Below are positions 24,278-33,719 of a stretch of DNA of 36,963 nucleotides, piece by piece. Source of the DNA: CAYZSU01 sp964480565. GTDB lineage: Bacteria > UBA10199 > 2-02-FULL-44-16 > JAAZCA01. The notes beneath the pieces were generated by a model that ran no database searches, was not told where the DNA came from, and saw only the letters and a list, made by a program, of their open reading frames with translations. The stretch covers positions 1 through 36,963 of the forward strand of contig CAYZSU010000017.1 in assembly GCA_964480565.1 (NCBI GenBank), written 5' to 3'. The stretch's first letter is position 1. Every line of letters begins with the position of its first letter. The translations under genes were made by a program, and so were the position numbers.

Positions 24278-27200
24278 TCATATTATTTTTTTTAATTTCC
24301 GTTCTTCCAGCCATGAGTAAATTACAGGGACAAGAATTAAATTCGATAAAGTCGCTGTAATTAAGCCACCAATAGTTGGCGATGCCATAGGTTTCATTAT
24401 CTCAGAGCCTGCACCAGAGGATAACATCACAGGCATCAGCGCAACAATTGTTGTCAATGTTGTCATTACTGCAGATCTAACTCGTAGTAAACCTCCATTG
24501 ACAATTATTTTTCGTATGTCATCAACAGACTTTGGAATATTCGTTTTAAATAAACGATCCATCGTTGATAGGAGAACAATGGCATTGTCCGTTGCAATGC
24601 CAAAAAGAGCAATAAATCCTATCCATACAGCAGTGGAAAATTTAAAATTTAAAATAAAAAGTAATATGATCCCGCCCATAAGTGACACAGGAATACCTGT
24701 TGCTAAAATCAAAAGACTACTAAACTTTTTAAATGCAATATAAAGAAGCAGCATAATCACAGAAAGACAAATAATGAGTGACGGAATAAGTCGTTTTCTT
24801 GATTCCATTTCTGATTCAAATTGACCAGACCAAGAAATATAGTAACCTTCTGGCAAATTTAATTCATTGTTATCAATTTTATTCTGTATTGCCTGTTTAG
24901 CTTCATTAACAAAGTCAATTAGCCCTCTTTTTTCCTGGTCGACATTAATAAACACGCGCCCATATGTTAGTGTGTTCTCTGCATTAATTACTGCCGGACC
25001 TTGAACTTTTTTCAATCGCGCAATTTGTGCTAATGGAATCTGTGCACCATTTAATGTAGGAATAAATAATCGATTCAATACATCTGAGTTATCACGAAAA
25101 CTCCTAAGATATCGAATACGTATAGGATAACGTTCTCTACCCTCAACTGTAGTCGTTAAATTCATGCCACCAATGGCAGTCATTATAATATGCTGAACAT
25201 CTCCCACTTTAATACCATAACGAGCAGCCTGTTGCCGGTCAATTTCAATTTCAAAGTACGGCCTATTTGATACACGCTCTGCATATGGACTTATTGCACC
25301 ATCAAGCGTACTCACAATTTTTTCAATCGCAATTGATATTCTTACAATTTCATTTAAATCTGAGCCAAACACTTTAACACCAACAGGTGTTTGAATTCCA
25401 GTGGCAAGCATATCAATACGATTACGGATAGGCTGAGTCATTATTGGACTCACTCCTGGCATTCGCGTTTTTTCCTGTATCTCTTGAATTAATTTTTCTC
25501 GCGTCATCCCAGCACGCCAGTATTTTTTAGCTTTAAGATGAATGATTGACTCTATCATTGAAATTGGCGCAGGATCAGTTGCTGTTTCTGCACGTCCCAG
25601 TTTTCCAACAACCCATTCAACCTCTGGGATAGTATTTTTAATAATTATATCTTGCTTCCTCATTACTTCCATAACCTGTGTTAGCGATGCACCAGGCAAT
25701 AGAACAGGCATAAATAAAAGATCCCCTTCGTTAAGAGGCGGCATAAATTCTTGTTTCATCATCGACGCACAAAAAATACCCGATATAAGAATAATAACTG
25801 ATGTAATAACAACAGCTTTCTTATGAGCTAGGGCCCAAAAAATAGCTGGTCGATATATATTATTTAGCAATCGAGCGATTGCATTTGATTCCACAGATCG
25901 TATTCGACCCCGCAGAAAATAGAAGCAAAGCGTTGGCAACAGTGTAAGAGCGATAATTGCAGCGCCAAGCATGGCAAATGTTTTTGTATAGGCAAGTGAC
26001 TGAAATAGTTTTCCTGCTTGTCCTGTTAATACGAATACTGGGATAAATCCAATAATCGTTGTCATCAATGCAAATATAACAGGTCGCCCAACCTCTCTTG
26101 CACCATCGATACAAGCATCCAATCGATCTTGATGCGATATTGCAGAGAGACCCTTATCTCTTTGTTTATTGGCGAGATGCCGATATATATTTTCAACAAG
26201 TACGCATCCTGAATCAACCATCACACCAATCGCAATCGCAATCCCCCCAAGCGACATAATATTTGCATTCACTCCCATAAAGCGCATCAAAATAAATGAA
26301 ATCAACACACCGATTGGCAATACAACAGAAATAATAAGACTCCCCCAAAAATGAAGAAGAAAAATCACAATAATAAATACTGTAATTATTATTTCCTCAA
26401 TTAATGCAGAAGTCAGTGTATTGATAGACCTTTCAATCAGCTCAGTCCGATCATAAAAAGGAATAATCTTAACTCCCTTTGGCAAGCCAACCGATAGTTC
26501 CTCCATTTTATTTTTCACTCGATCAATTACTTCAAGCGGATTTTCTCCATAGCGCATAATGACAACACCGCCTGTTACTTCTGTTCCTTCTTTATCAAGC
26601 GCACCTCTTCGAAATTCAGGTCCAATGGTTATGTGTGCAATATTTTTAACATAAATAGGCACACCATCTTTTGTACCAACCACTATATGCTCAATATCTG
26701 AAATATTTTTTATAAACCCTATTCCTCGAACAATGAATTCCGCTCCATTTTCTTCAAAAACCTTTGCGCCTACATCGATATTGGATTCCACCACTGCATC
26801 GATAACATTATGAAGCAAAATACCATGCGCAATCAGGCTGTTTGGATCAATGTCAATTTGATATTGCTTAACATAGCCACCAACGGATGCCACTTCAGAC
26901 ACACCTTTGACAGCGGTTAACTGATATCGAATATACCAATCTTGAATAGTTCGTAAGTCAGAAAGATCATAGCCTTCCCCTTCAACAGTGTACCACATTA
27001 TCTGCCCCAATGCTGTTGCATCAGGCCCTAATGTTACAATAGCATCCTTTGGGATATTTTTTTTAGCAAAATCAAGTCGTTCTAGCACTCTTGACCGAGC
27101 CCAATAATAATCCGTACCATCCTCGAAAATCATATTAACCAGCCCAAAACCAAATGCAGAGGAAGATCTAACCACTTTAATCCTTGGAGTCCCCATGAGC

Positions 27201-27415
27201 CCTGTAGTTAATGGAAAAATTAATTGATCCTCTATATCCTTTGGACTTCTACCAGGCCAATCCGCATATACCAATACTTGGAGTTCACCAATATCAGGGA
27301 TTGCATCTATTGATGTATTTTTTATCGAAAAATATCCCCACACGATAATGAGTGAAAAAGCTGCAATCACTAAAAATCTATTTTTTAAACATCCATCAAT
27401 TAATTTATTAATCAT
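24278..27415 (-). CDS. cusA: Copper/silver efflux RND transporter CusA
   Basis: Inner-membrane proton-driven pump of the heavy-metal RND family, 1045 residues with 12 helices and two large periplasmic loops. The three methionines that bind Cu(I)/Ag(I) in E. coli CusA are all conserved in context: LLFMPVLLPG, PISMIESIIHLK and RNRIDMLATGIQTP. The proton-relay motif reads AIGVMVDSGCVLVEN near residue 400. These point to monovalent copper/silver rather than the Zn/Co/Cd pumps of the CzcA type. The start is ATG with GGGAG. It lies 18 bp after cusB. Confidence 0.96.
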   Translation of the reverse strand: MINKLIDGCLKNRFLVIAAFSLIIVWGYFSIKNTSIDAIPDIGELQVLVYADWPGRSPKDIEDQLIFPLTTGLMGTPRIKVVRSSSAFGFGLVNMIFEDGTDYYWARSRVLERLDFAKKNIPKDAIVTLGPDATALGQIMWYTVEGEGYDLSDLRTIQDWYIRYQLTAVKGVSEVASVGGYVKQYQIDIDPNSLIAHGILLHNVIDAVVESNIDVGAKVFEENGAEFIVRGIGFIKNISDIEHIVVGTKDGVPIYVKNIAHITIGPEFRRGALDKEGTEVTGGVVIMRYGENPLEVIDRVKNKMEELSVGLPKGVKIIPFYDRTELIERSINTLTSALIEEIIITVFIIVIFLLHFWGSLIISVVLPIGVLISFILMRFMGVNANIMSLGGIAIAIGVMVDSGCVLVENIYRHLANKQRDKGLSAISHQDRLDACIDGAREVGRPVIFALMTTIIGFIPVFVLTGQAGKLFQSLAYTKTFAMLGAAIIALTLLPTLCFYFLRGRIRSVESNAIARLLNNIYRPAIFWALAHKKAVVITSVIILISGIFCASMMKQEFMPPLNEGDLLFMPVLLPGASLTQVMEVMRKQDIIIKNTIPEVEWVVGKLGRAETATDPAPISMIESIIHLKAKKYWRAGMTREKLIQEIQEKTRMPGVSPIMTQPIRNRIDMLATGIQTPVGVKVFGSDLNEIVRISIAIEKIVSTLDGAISPYAERVSNRPYFEIEIDRQQAARYGIKVGDVQHIIMTAIGGMNLTTTVEGRERYPIRIRYLRSFRDNSDVLNRLFIPTLNGAQIPLAQIARLKKVQGPAVINAENTLTYGRVFINVDQEKRGLIDFVNEAKQAIQNKIDNNELNLPEGYYISWSGQFESEMESRKRLIPSLIICLSVIMLLLYIAFKKFSSLLILATGIPVSLMGGIILLFILNFKFSTAVWIGFIALFGIATDNAIVLLSTMDRLFKTNIPKSVDDIRKIIVNGGLLRVRSAVMTTLTTIVALMPVMLSSGAGSEIMKPMASPTIGGLITATLSNLILVPVIYSWLEERKLKKII

Positions 27416-27433
27416 AAAAAACTCCCATGTACA

Positions 27434-28696
27434 TCAATGATGATGCCCAGGTATTCTATTTTCGCTAATTTCACTTTCAGATAAATCGTTATTACCATCC
27501 AATGCACCACTATACACAGATGCAGCGGCACCTGATATTTGGCTTTGTGAATCAATTAGAAAATTGCCCCTTGCAACCACGATTTCACCTTCTTCTAAAC
27601 CGTTTAAGACAGGATAAAACTGACGATTATTTCCATCAATTTTAGCAGTTGATTCAGGACCAATGTCAATTATACGTTTTTCATAAACATTATTGCCCTC
27701 ATCAACCCATGCTATTTTAGTGGTCCCTGTATTCAAAACAACTTCCTTTGGAATAGCCAATAGTTTTTCATCTAAAGAAGAACTTAAATAACTTTTTATA
27801 TAAACATCAACATACATATTGGGTTGAAGTGCTAATCCTTGATTAGCGACTTCTGCTTGAAATTTAATAGATCTTGTTTTTGAATCAAGGACAGGATGAA
27901 TGGATGTAATCACTCCTTTAAATATTTTCCCAGGAGTTGCATGACTTGTCACTTCAATATCTTGACCGGATGTCAACCAATGCAATTCATATTCATACAC
28001 AATGCCATATATCCACATTTTAGACTTTGGAAAAATCAAGTTACGACTGACCTTTCTTGTTTTCTTTAAGTGATTGATTTGATTATCACTTAAGCCCAAT
28101 AATTTTAGTTTCCCCTTTGCAGAATCAATCAAACTATATGCGCGTTTTTTTATTTCAGGAATATTACTATGATAAATAGTATCATAGGCATTGAGAGAAG
28201 AAACATATTCTTCTTTCGCAATTGTCAACTCAGGATCAAATGCAACATTACCAACAGTTCTAATTTCCTTAAATAAATTGTGTTTTTTTACTTGAACAGT
28301 TTGAACACCAGCGACTTGAATATGATTTTCTTTGATAGTTATTTTATGTGCAATCGATTCTATATTGTTTGGCGTTTCATGGGCGCTATGATCTATGTCT
28401 CCCCCCTCAATTGCAGTACTTGTCTCATTTTCAGCCTGACTATGATCATGCTCATTCACTTCATGTTGAATAGGAACCAATGCCATATGACATATCGGGC
28501 AATCACTATGCCCATTGTCATAGTCTTTTGGAAAAACCTTTACACTAGGGTGCATTCCACAAGTATAATAGTGAATATTATTTTCTACCAAACGGGGCGC
28601 CTTATTTTGACCTTCCATAGAAAAAAACAATACTAGCGCCAATACACACACAGATAGTATCACTCCCACTAATAATTTAATTTTACTTGTCAACAT
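27434..28696 (-). CDS. cusB: Copper/silver efflux periplasmic adaptor CusB
   Basis: Membrane-fusion protein that joins CusA to the outer-membrane factor, 420 residues. A hydrophobic N-terminal signal/anchor (about 8-26) is followed by a heavy-metal-binding domain, YYTCGMHPSVKV to DCPICHMALVPI, with paired Cys and Met/His ligands. The hairpin and lipoyl/barrel regions follow (TVGNVAFDPEL, QDIEVTSHATPGKIFKGVI, LQPNMYVDVYI). The His-rich linker HDHSQAENE and the terminal GHHH add possible metal sites. The ribosome site is AGGAG. It is flanked by cusC and cusA with gaps of 9 and 18 bp. Confidence 0.94.
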   Translation of the reverse strand: MLTSKIKLLVGVILSVCVLALVLFFSMEGQNKAPRLVENNIHYYTCGMHPSVKVFPKDYDNGHSDCPICHMALVPIQHEVNEHDHSQAENETSTAIEGGDIDHSAHETPNNIESIAHKITIKENHIQVAGVQTVQVKKHNLFKEIRTVGNVAFDPELTIAKEEYVSSLNAYDTIYHSNIPEIKKRAYSLIDSAKGKLKLLGLSDNQINHLKKTRKVSRNLIFPKSKMWIYGIVYEYELHWLTSGQDIEVTSHATPGKIFKGVITSIHPVLDSKTRSIKFQAEVANQGLALQPNMYVDVYIKSYLSSSLDEKLLAIPKEVVLNTGTTKIAWVDEGNNVYEKRIIDIGPESTAKIDGNNRQFYPVLNGLEEGEIVVARGNFLIDSQSQISGAAASVYSGALDGNNDLSESEISENRIPGHHH

Positions 28697-28705
28697 TGTA
28701 CTCTC

Positions 28706-29965
28706 CTATAATTTCTTTCCGACAAGACGTTCCATTTGAGCAATTGATTTTTGATAGTCCGTCATTGCCTTATAGTAATCCAACTCTGACTGTAAGAGCA
28801 TTTGTTCTGCATTGTACCGGCCAATATTATCATTCGCATTAACTTCATAAGCGACATTAAAAGCCTTTAATGACTGTTTTGCCTGTGGAATTAATGTATG
28901 CGCATATAAATCCATTAATTTTTTACTTAACTCCATTTGATGATATATGCGGTCAATTTTATAATTGATTATATTTTTAGTATGAGTGTATTTCTGTTTT
29001 GCTGCAAAAAGCTGCGCTGTTTTTTCTTTTACTTGATAGTTCAACTTATTAAACCATATAGGAATATTTAGTGATACAGACCCTACCCATGCATTTTTAC
29101 CATCATTAGGCATCGCAGTACGCCCGTTTCCTATTGTGGTATAATCAAAACCAAATGTTAAATCAGGAATAAAATTTAGCATAGCTAATTTTTTTTCATC
29201 CTGAGCTTTTTTTATTGCCACCTTCGATTGATGAAGTTCTTGCTGTGATACACCAGCCATTTTATATAGATCATTTTTTGAATGATTAAAATGCCCGTTG
29301 CGAATCATTTCAATTTTAGGAAAAGGTGTATTTACCTCCCTATTTAAAATACTATTTAGCTGTGAAACCAAATTTTTTCGATGTTCTTCCAGAGAATACA
29401 ATTTAGCAATTAATTTCGATATATTTATTTGAGCAGATATCACATCCTGTATTGGAAGTTGTGTTAATTCATATTTTCGTTGAAAAATCGTCTCAAGACG
29501 TTCTAGCACTAACTTCTCTGATTTTGTAATATCAATAGCCTTATCCACAAAAAACATATCATAATAAATAATTTTGAGAGCCTTAATCACATCTCTTTTT
29601 ACTATTTCATGATTTTTTTTAGCCATTTCCGTTGATTTTGACAGCGATTTTCCTTTCAACAACAGCTTGCCTGGAAAAGGTATTTTTTGTGATATGCCTA
29701 GTTTATGCTCCATGGGCCCAAGGCGTGTTTCTATACTTTCACCATAATATGAATATTTAACAATAGGATCTGGAAGAGCCCATGATTGTAGAGCTGTGTA
29801 TTTTCGACTCCTCCATATATTTTGAGAACTCTGTATTTGTGGACTATTGGCAATCGCTTCATCGATTAACAAATCTAGATTTGTTTGCTCAGCAGCCATA
29901 GCCATAGGCATTGCAACGATAAATGCAATACTCCATAGAACTGAGGCAAGATAGTTTACTGGCAT
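28706..29965 (-). CDS. cusC: Outer-membrane efflux factor CusC (TolC family)
   Basis: Outer-membrane channel of the tripartite copper pump, 419 residues. A signal peptide (about residues 1-24, ending AMAAEQ) is followed by the two OEP repeats: LLIDEAIANSPQIQSSQN with KLGISQKIPFPGKLLLKGK, and a second half with LTFGFDYTTIGN and VSLNIPIWFNK. There is no lipobox cysteine after the signal, unlike E. coli CusC, so it is probably not lipidated. It starts 16 bp after csoR with an AAGGAAGTAGG ribosome site. Confidence 0.9.
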   Translation of the reverse strand: MPVNYLASVLWSIAFIVAMPMAMAAEQTNLDLLIDEAIANSPQIQSSQNIWRSRKYTALQSWALPDPIVKYSYYGESIETRLGPMEHKLGISQKIPFPGKLLLKGKSLSKSTEMAKKNHEIVKRDVIKALKIIYYDMFFVDKAIDITKSEKLVLERLETIFQRKYELTQLPIQDVISAQINISKLIAKLYSLEEHRKNLVSQLNSILNREVNTPFPKIEMIRNGHFNHSKNDLYKMAGVSQQELHQSKVAIKKAQDEKKLAMLNFIPDLTFGFDYTTIGNGRTAMPNDGKNAWVGSVSLNIPIWFNKLNYQVKEKTAQLFAAKQKYTHTKNIINYKIDRIYHQMELSKKLMDLYAHTLIPQAKQSLKAFNVAYEVNANDNIGRYNAEQMLLQSELDYYKAMTDYQKSIAQMERLVGKKL

Positions 29966-29981
29966 AATAACCTACTTCCTT

Positions 29982-30278
29982 TTATCTGATAAATCTATCT
30001 ATTGAACTGATCAACTCATCAATCTTTTGAGTTCCATTCTTTTCTATAACAGATCGACTGACACAACTTTCAATGTGACGTTTCATAACAATTAATCCTA
30101 CTTTTTCTAAGGCGCGCCGTATGGCATTCACCTGTGTAATAAGATCAATGCAATATTTTTCATCATCGACCATTCGCATCAATCCCTTTACCTGACCTTC
30201 TATCTTTCGCAATCGCTTTAATGATTGCTCTTTTGTTGTTTGATCGATCATATAACCCTCACTTTTTTCAATTTTCAT
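29982..30278 (-). CDS. csoR: CsoR-family copper-sensing repressor
   Basis: Small all-helical DNA-binding repressor, 98 residues. The Cu(I)-binding triad is visible as KYC (Cys43), RHIESC (His68) and Cys72, with the exact 25- and 4-residue spacings of the known CsoR ligands. This separates it from the formaldehyde (FrmR) and nickel (RcnR) branches. Two starts are possible: ATG at 30278 (AAGG five bases before) and ATG at 30251 (GAGG in front, MIDQTTKEQ). The second is closer to typical CsoR N-termini. It heads the cusCBA operon and sits against a TATACCC-N5-GGGTATA operator, so autoregulation with derepression by copper is expected. Confidence 0.95.
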   Translation of the reverse strand: MKIEKSEGYMIDQTTKEQSLKRLRKIEGQVKGLMRMVDDEKYCIDLITQVNAIRRALEKVGLIVMKRHIESCVSRSVIEKNGTQKIDELISSIDRFIR

Positions 30279-30285
30279 GACACCT

Positions 30286-30304
30286 TATACCCCTATTGGG
30301 TATA
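30286..30304. promoter_or_regulatory. CsoR-type operator
   Basis: A perfect inverted repeat, TATACCC, five central bases CTATT, GGGTATA. It matches the general C-tract/G-tract form of known CsoR operators. It overlaps the -10 box and lies 8 bp from the upstream csoR start. Confidence 0.8.
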
Positions 30305-30326
30305 TTTAAATAGAGATCATTGTCAA
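30299..30326 (-). promoter_or_regulatory. Sigma70 promoter of the csoR-cus operon
   Basis: On the minus strand: a perfect TTGACA (30321-30326), a 16-bp spacer and TATACC (30299-30304), which lies inside the operator. Repressor binding would block polymerase directly. Confidence 0.65.
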
Positions 30327-30451
30327 TAGTAAATATTTCAGGGCAGAGGCAAAAACACATAAAACTCCTATTTTGAAAATAAATCCATAATTTACGAGTT
30401 ATTTGGAATAATTGATTGATTAACACTGTAGCTCATGATAGCAAAATTTTT

Positions 30452-30772
30452 ATGAAACGTATCTTATATTCCATATGTATATTTTTTGCATGCATGACAT
30501 TTATTGCCTGCGCCAGACAACCTAAACCAGATACAGCCAAGTCAATCATTCAAAAATATTTTGTTACATATGCGAAAACATATAATGAAACTATTTTTGC
30601 AAAAGATGATATTATGTCTGTGGATATTATCGAACAAGCGGAAATCCATAAACACTTTGTACACATGCAAGCGTTTTTGGAATTTAAATCTGGTCAAGTC
30701 ATGCGCATCAATGCTACTTTAGAAAAACATCCATTGGGCTGGAAATTAGTATCATGGGAAAATGCAAGCTAG
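30452..30772 (+). CDS. Small predicted lipoprotein
   Basis: A 106-residue protein. MKRILYSICIFFACMTFIAC is a lipoprotein signal with lipobox FIAC, so the mature protein starts at Cys20. The remaining 86 residues (KSIIQKYFVTYAKTYNETIF, then strand-rich HMQAFLEFKSGQVMRINATL and GWKLVSWENAS) suggest a small alpha+beta fold, possibly NTF2-like. I do not recognise the family. The ATG at 30452 is chosen over an upstream TTG because it gives a clean lipoprotein leader; no clear ribosome site is seen. It stands alone, divergent from csoR and convergent with comEC. Confidence 0.75.
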   Translation: MKRILYSICIFFACMTFIACARQPKPDTAKSIIQKYFVTYAKTYNETIFAKDDIMSVDIIEQAEIHKHFVHMQAFLEFKSGQVMRINATLEKHPLGWKLVSWENAS

Positions 30773-30804
30773 GACATATTGTTCACAATATCCAAAATAA
30801 TACA

Positions 30805-33204
30805 TCAATGAATAGCTAAATCCTTTATCCCCAATATTGTCAATGTATCGCCATCGCTTCTCACTTGCACAGCACCATCTAAATCCGTACGAAATACTTG
30901 AATATCATGGCGTGCTAATCGCTCAAGCACTGAATCGTGTGGAAAATCATATTTATTATCACCCACTGATATTATCGCACGCTCCGGCTGAAAATATCGT
31001 AAAAATATCGCACTTGAGGCATCATTTGCACCATAGTGGCCGACGTGAAGCATAGTCACAGGCATACGGTCCTGCTTAGAAATAAGATCAGCCTCCTCAT
31101 ATATACCGGCATTGCCCATTAACAAAAATCGATGGGCATGATAGCGCAGATCGATTACCATCGAACGTATGCCCCCCTCACCCACCAGATTATGTATACT
31201 CAAATCCACAGCCCCCTCAGATAGCAGCTGTTTGGGTGGCATAGGCCATAGCCCCACATCCAACATATGCATCGTTGAAATAAATGATTGCCATGCACCA
31301 TATTGTTTTTTTGGCGAAATATCTCCAGTATACCATATATTCTGAATATTGAACTTTTTTATCAGTGCAACAAAGCTATTAAATCGATTTTCATCTGAAT
31401 GCGTAAGTATTGCATAATCGATTTTTCGTATTCCTAAACGCTGCAATGCAGGCATAATCACATATTTGCCAATATCAAATCGTCCTTGCATTGCCCCACC
31501 TGCATCGATTAACAATGTTTTATGATTTGGAAGTTGAACAATAGTTGAATTACCAAAACCCAAGTCAAAAAAAGTAATACACAAATTTGTTGGTACTATA
31601 AATTTAGAAACAATCAAAACAACACTAACCATCATCAAAATCCATGCATGCATGTATCGCCAAAAATAAATGCAGTATACAATGGCTATCATTATTAAAT
31701 ATGCAACTCTCACCTCCTTTAATGACAGTGATATTGGAATGTACAACATATCATTCATTGTTATGCAATAGTCAGCTATGTGAATTATATGACTAATAAG
31801 CCCACCTGCACCCATCCAGAACCATAGCGACACCATTGGACTGATACTTGCACTGACCAATGCCATAATAATGAGAGGCAATATCACCAGCCCAATAAGA
31901 GGTAGTACAATGATATTTAATAAAATTCCCCACAAGGATATGAAGTGAAAATAGTATGATATCACTGGTGCAGTAATGAAAATTATTACAGTGCTCATTA
32001 TGATACTGGCACGAAGATAAAATAATGCACGGGTTAAAATATTGCCCGATTTGCTAGCACTATTCGCATGCATGCAAATAACAATGCCGATCATTGCTAG
32101 AGCGGATAGTTGAAAGGAGATATCATAAAGTGCCAATGGACTTATACTTAAAATAATCACTACAGCCACGCATAAGCTATTTAATAAATGATGGCGCTGA
32201 TTAAGCAATATACCTAACCAATATACTGTAATCATAATTCCTGCACGATGCGCAGATACGCTATTTGCGATTAATTCAATATATAACCAAATCAATGGAA
32301 TACAAAAAATCGCGGCTAGTTTTTGTCGATGAATATGAAGGTAAATACGCGGAAAAAAGAAAAAAATTGCCCGGCATGCAAACACGATAATAAGTGATAG
32401 GCAGCCCACGTGCAGCCCAGAAATAGCAATGACATGAGATAATCCCGCAGCTGACATTGTTTGCTTAAGTGCATTGGGCATCAAACGTTTATCACCCAAC
32501 ACAAGCGCTAATAGAAAAGAATGACTATTTTCACTTAAATGTGCGCGATCAATCTGTTGACGAATTGAATGACGTGCACGTTGTATTATGCTTAATGGTT
32601 GTAACTTATGAACGTGCACTATATTACGAATATATCCGCTACCGGAAATCCCTCTATAAGATAAAAATCGATTATAATCAAAAAATCCAGGATTATGATA
32701 CACTGGATTACTGAAAAAATAAGCGTTAAATTCTATGTGAGAATCAATGCCGATATTTGGAGTTTTTTTCATAAACATCTGATACCGACCTGCATGCATT
32801 TCCCCCTCACAAGTGACATTCGATACAATAATCACACTTCCCTTTTTATTGGGCCATGCATCTGAAGCCATAATAGCATGACAATGCAGTGATTTATTTT
32901 TTGCAGCCTCAATCCATTCTGGCATGTGATAGGGTGCAATGTGGCTGGATAATAGTATGGCAATGACAATTCCACCACAACACATCCAAAAAACATGTCG
33001 TCCCAAAAATACAGCACCACACAGAATCATTAGAATCAAAAAAAAATATGTAATCATGGATGCACTATAAATGCTATGAATACTAAGAATGAGACTCAAG
33101 GCGCAAAGTAGCGTCAGATACGTAATGGGACAATGGGATGTCAATTTGTGAAATCGCGTGAGTTGCTTTTTGAGTAATACGTGTATGTGTGGAATATTGA
33201 TCAT
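30805..33204 (-). CDS. comEC: ComEC/Rec2-type DNA uptake channel with a degenerate nuclease domain
   Basis: Inner-membrane channel that imports single-stranded DNA during transformation, 799 residues. The N-terminal hydrophobic block and DUF4131-like domain are followed by the Competence domain with LALVLGDKRLMPNAL, LSHVIAISGLHVGCLSL, SAHRAGIM and many helices. The C-terminal metallo-beta-lactamase-like domain (about 545-790) is present, but its ligands are changed. DVGQGD is DLGFGN, the HxxxDH motif is HSDENR, the later Asp of GD is Asn (MGNAGIY), and GHHG is GHYG. It is therefore probably catalytically dead. The start is uncertain: the first ATG overlaps the upstream gene by 122 bp, and an internal ATG at 33057 would remove the overlap but also the first helix. 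Confidence 0.9.
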   Translation of the reverse strand: MINIPHIHVLLKKQLTRFHKLTSHCPITYLTLLCALSLILSIHSIYSASMITYFFLILMILCGAVFLGRHVFWMCCGGIVIAILLSSHIAPYHMPEWIEAAKNKSLHCHAIMASDAWPNKKGSVIIVSNVTCEGEMHAGRYQMFMKKTPNIGIDSHIEFNAYFFSNPVYHNPGFFDYNRFLSYRGISGSGYIRNIVHVHKLQPLSIIQRARHSIRQQIDRAHLSENSHSFLLALVLGDKRLMPNALKQTMSAAGLSHVIAISGLHVGCLSLIIVFACRAIFFFFPRIYLHIHRQKLAAIFCIPLIWLYIELIANSVSAHRAGIMITVYWLGILLNQRHHLLNSLCVAVVIILSISPLALYDISFQLSALAMIGIVICMHANSASKSGNILTRALFYLRASIIMSTVIIFITAPVISYYFHFISLWGILLNIIVLPLIGLVILPLIIMALVSASISPMVSLWFWMGAGGLISHIIHIADYCITMNDMLYIPISLSLKEVRVAYLIMIAIVYCIYFWRYMHAWILMMVSVVLIVSKFIVPTNLCITFFDLGFGNSTIVQLPNHKTLLIDAGGAMQGRFDIGKYVIMPALQRLGIRKIDYAILTHSDENRFNSFVALIKKFNIQNIWYTGDISPKKQYGAWQSFISTMHMLDVGLWPMPPKQLLSEGAVDLSIHNLVGEGGIRSMVIDLRYHAHRFLLMGNAGIYEEADLISKQDRMPVTMLHVGHYGANDASSAIFLRYFQPERAIISVGDNKYDFPHDSVLERLARHDIQVFRTDLDGAVQVRSDGDTLTILGIKDLAIH

Positions 33205-33703
33205 CCTGTCGTACTATACGTACAAGCCTATGTTTTAAACCATTTAAAAGCGTATGCATGCGTTTATTGGGCTGAGCATAAAACAAATCAATAGCTTTGT
33301 TGACTGAAATCGTATTTAACCATAGCTCATTGTTCGAAAATTGGCACACTTCCTTTCGCATAAGTGAGCCAAGCTGGGTCGACTGAGACTGAGATAATCC
33401 TTGTAATAATGAATCCACCTGCTCACGTATTTTTTTGTCCACATGATGGCCCAAATGTATTTTAAATTCACTTAAGCCCGCTAGCAATGCCTGGCACTGA
33501 GGAGATGACCTGGACTCAAATAATGAGACTACATTTTCATTGCATAGAATTTTTTGATCCTTCACTTTCCACTGATTGCCTGCCGCATCATTAAATGTAG
33601 TATTTAATTTTGTCTGATCACTAGATTGTCGCTGATTAGAGGATAATCGCTTTCGAGAAATAGGAATCCGAGACAGTTGATGTAAAAATGATTTTATATG
33701 CAT
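33083..33703 (-). CDS. Hypothetical protein overlapping comEC
   Basis: A 206-residue protein I do not recognise. The first 35 residues are basic and Ser/Gln-rich (ISRKRLSSNQRQSSDQTK). The rest is mixed, with a helical middle (KIREQVDSLLQGLSQSQ) and no membrane segment or known motif. Its last 122 bp overlap the 5' end of comEC in another frame, if comEC uses its first ATG. It lies 16 bp after the gene at 33720. Together these two look like a small unit between the response regulator and comEC. The gene could be lineage-specific; there is no evidence for function. Confidence 0.6.
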   Translation of the reverse strand: MHIKSFLHQLSRIPISRKRLSSNQRQSSDQTKLNTTFNDAAGNQWKVKDQKILCNENVVSLFESRSSPQCQALLAGLSEFKIHLGHHVDKKIREQVDSLLQGLSQSQSTQLGSLMRKEVCQFSNNELWLNTISVNKAIDLFYAQPNKRMHTLLNGLKHRLVRIVRQDDQYSTHTRITQKATHAISQIDIPLSHYVSDATLRLESHS

Positions 33704-33719
33704 ATATACACTACCTGTA

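Noticed and set aside
25860..26114. Opposite- and same-strand small frames within cusA and other large genes
   Set aside because: They are shadows of well-supported genes, with no independent ribosome site or domain.
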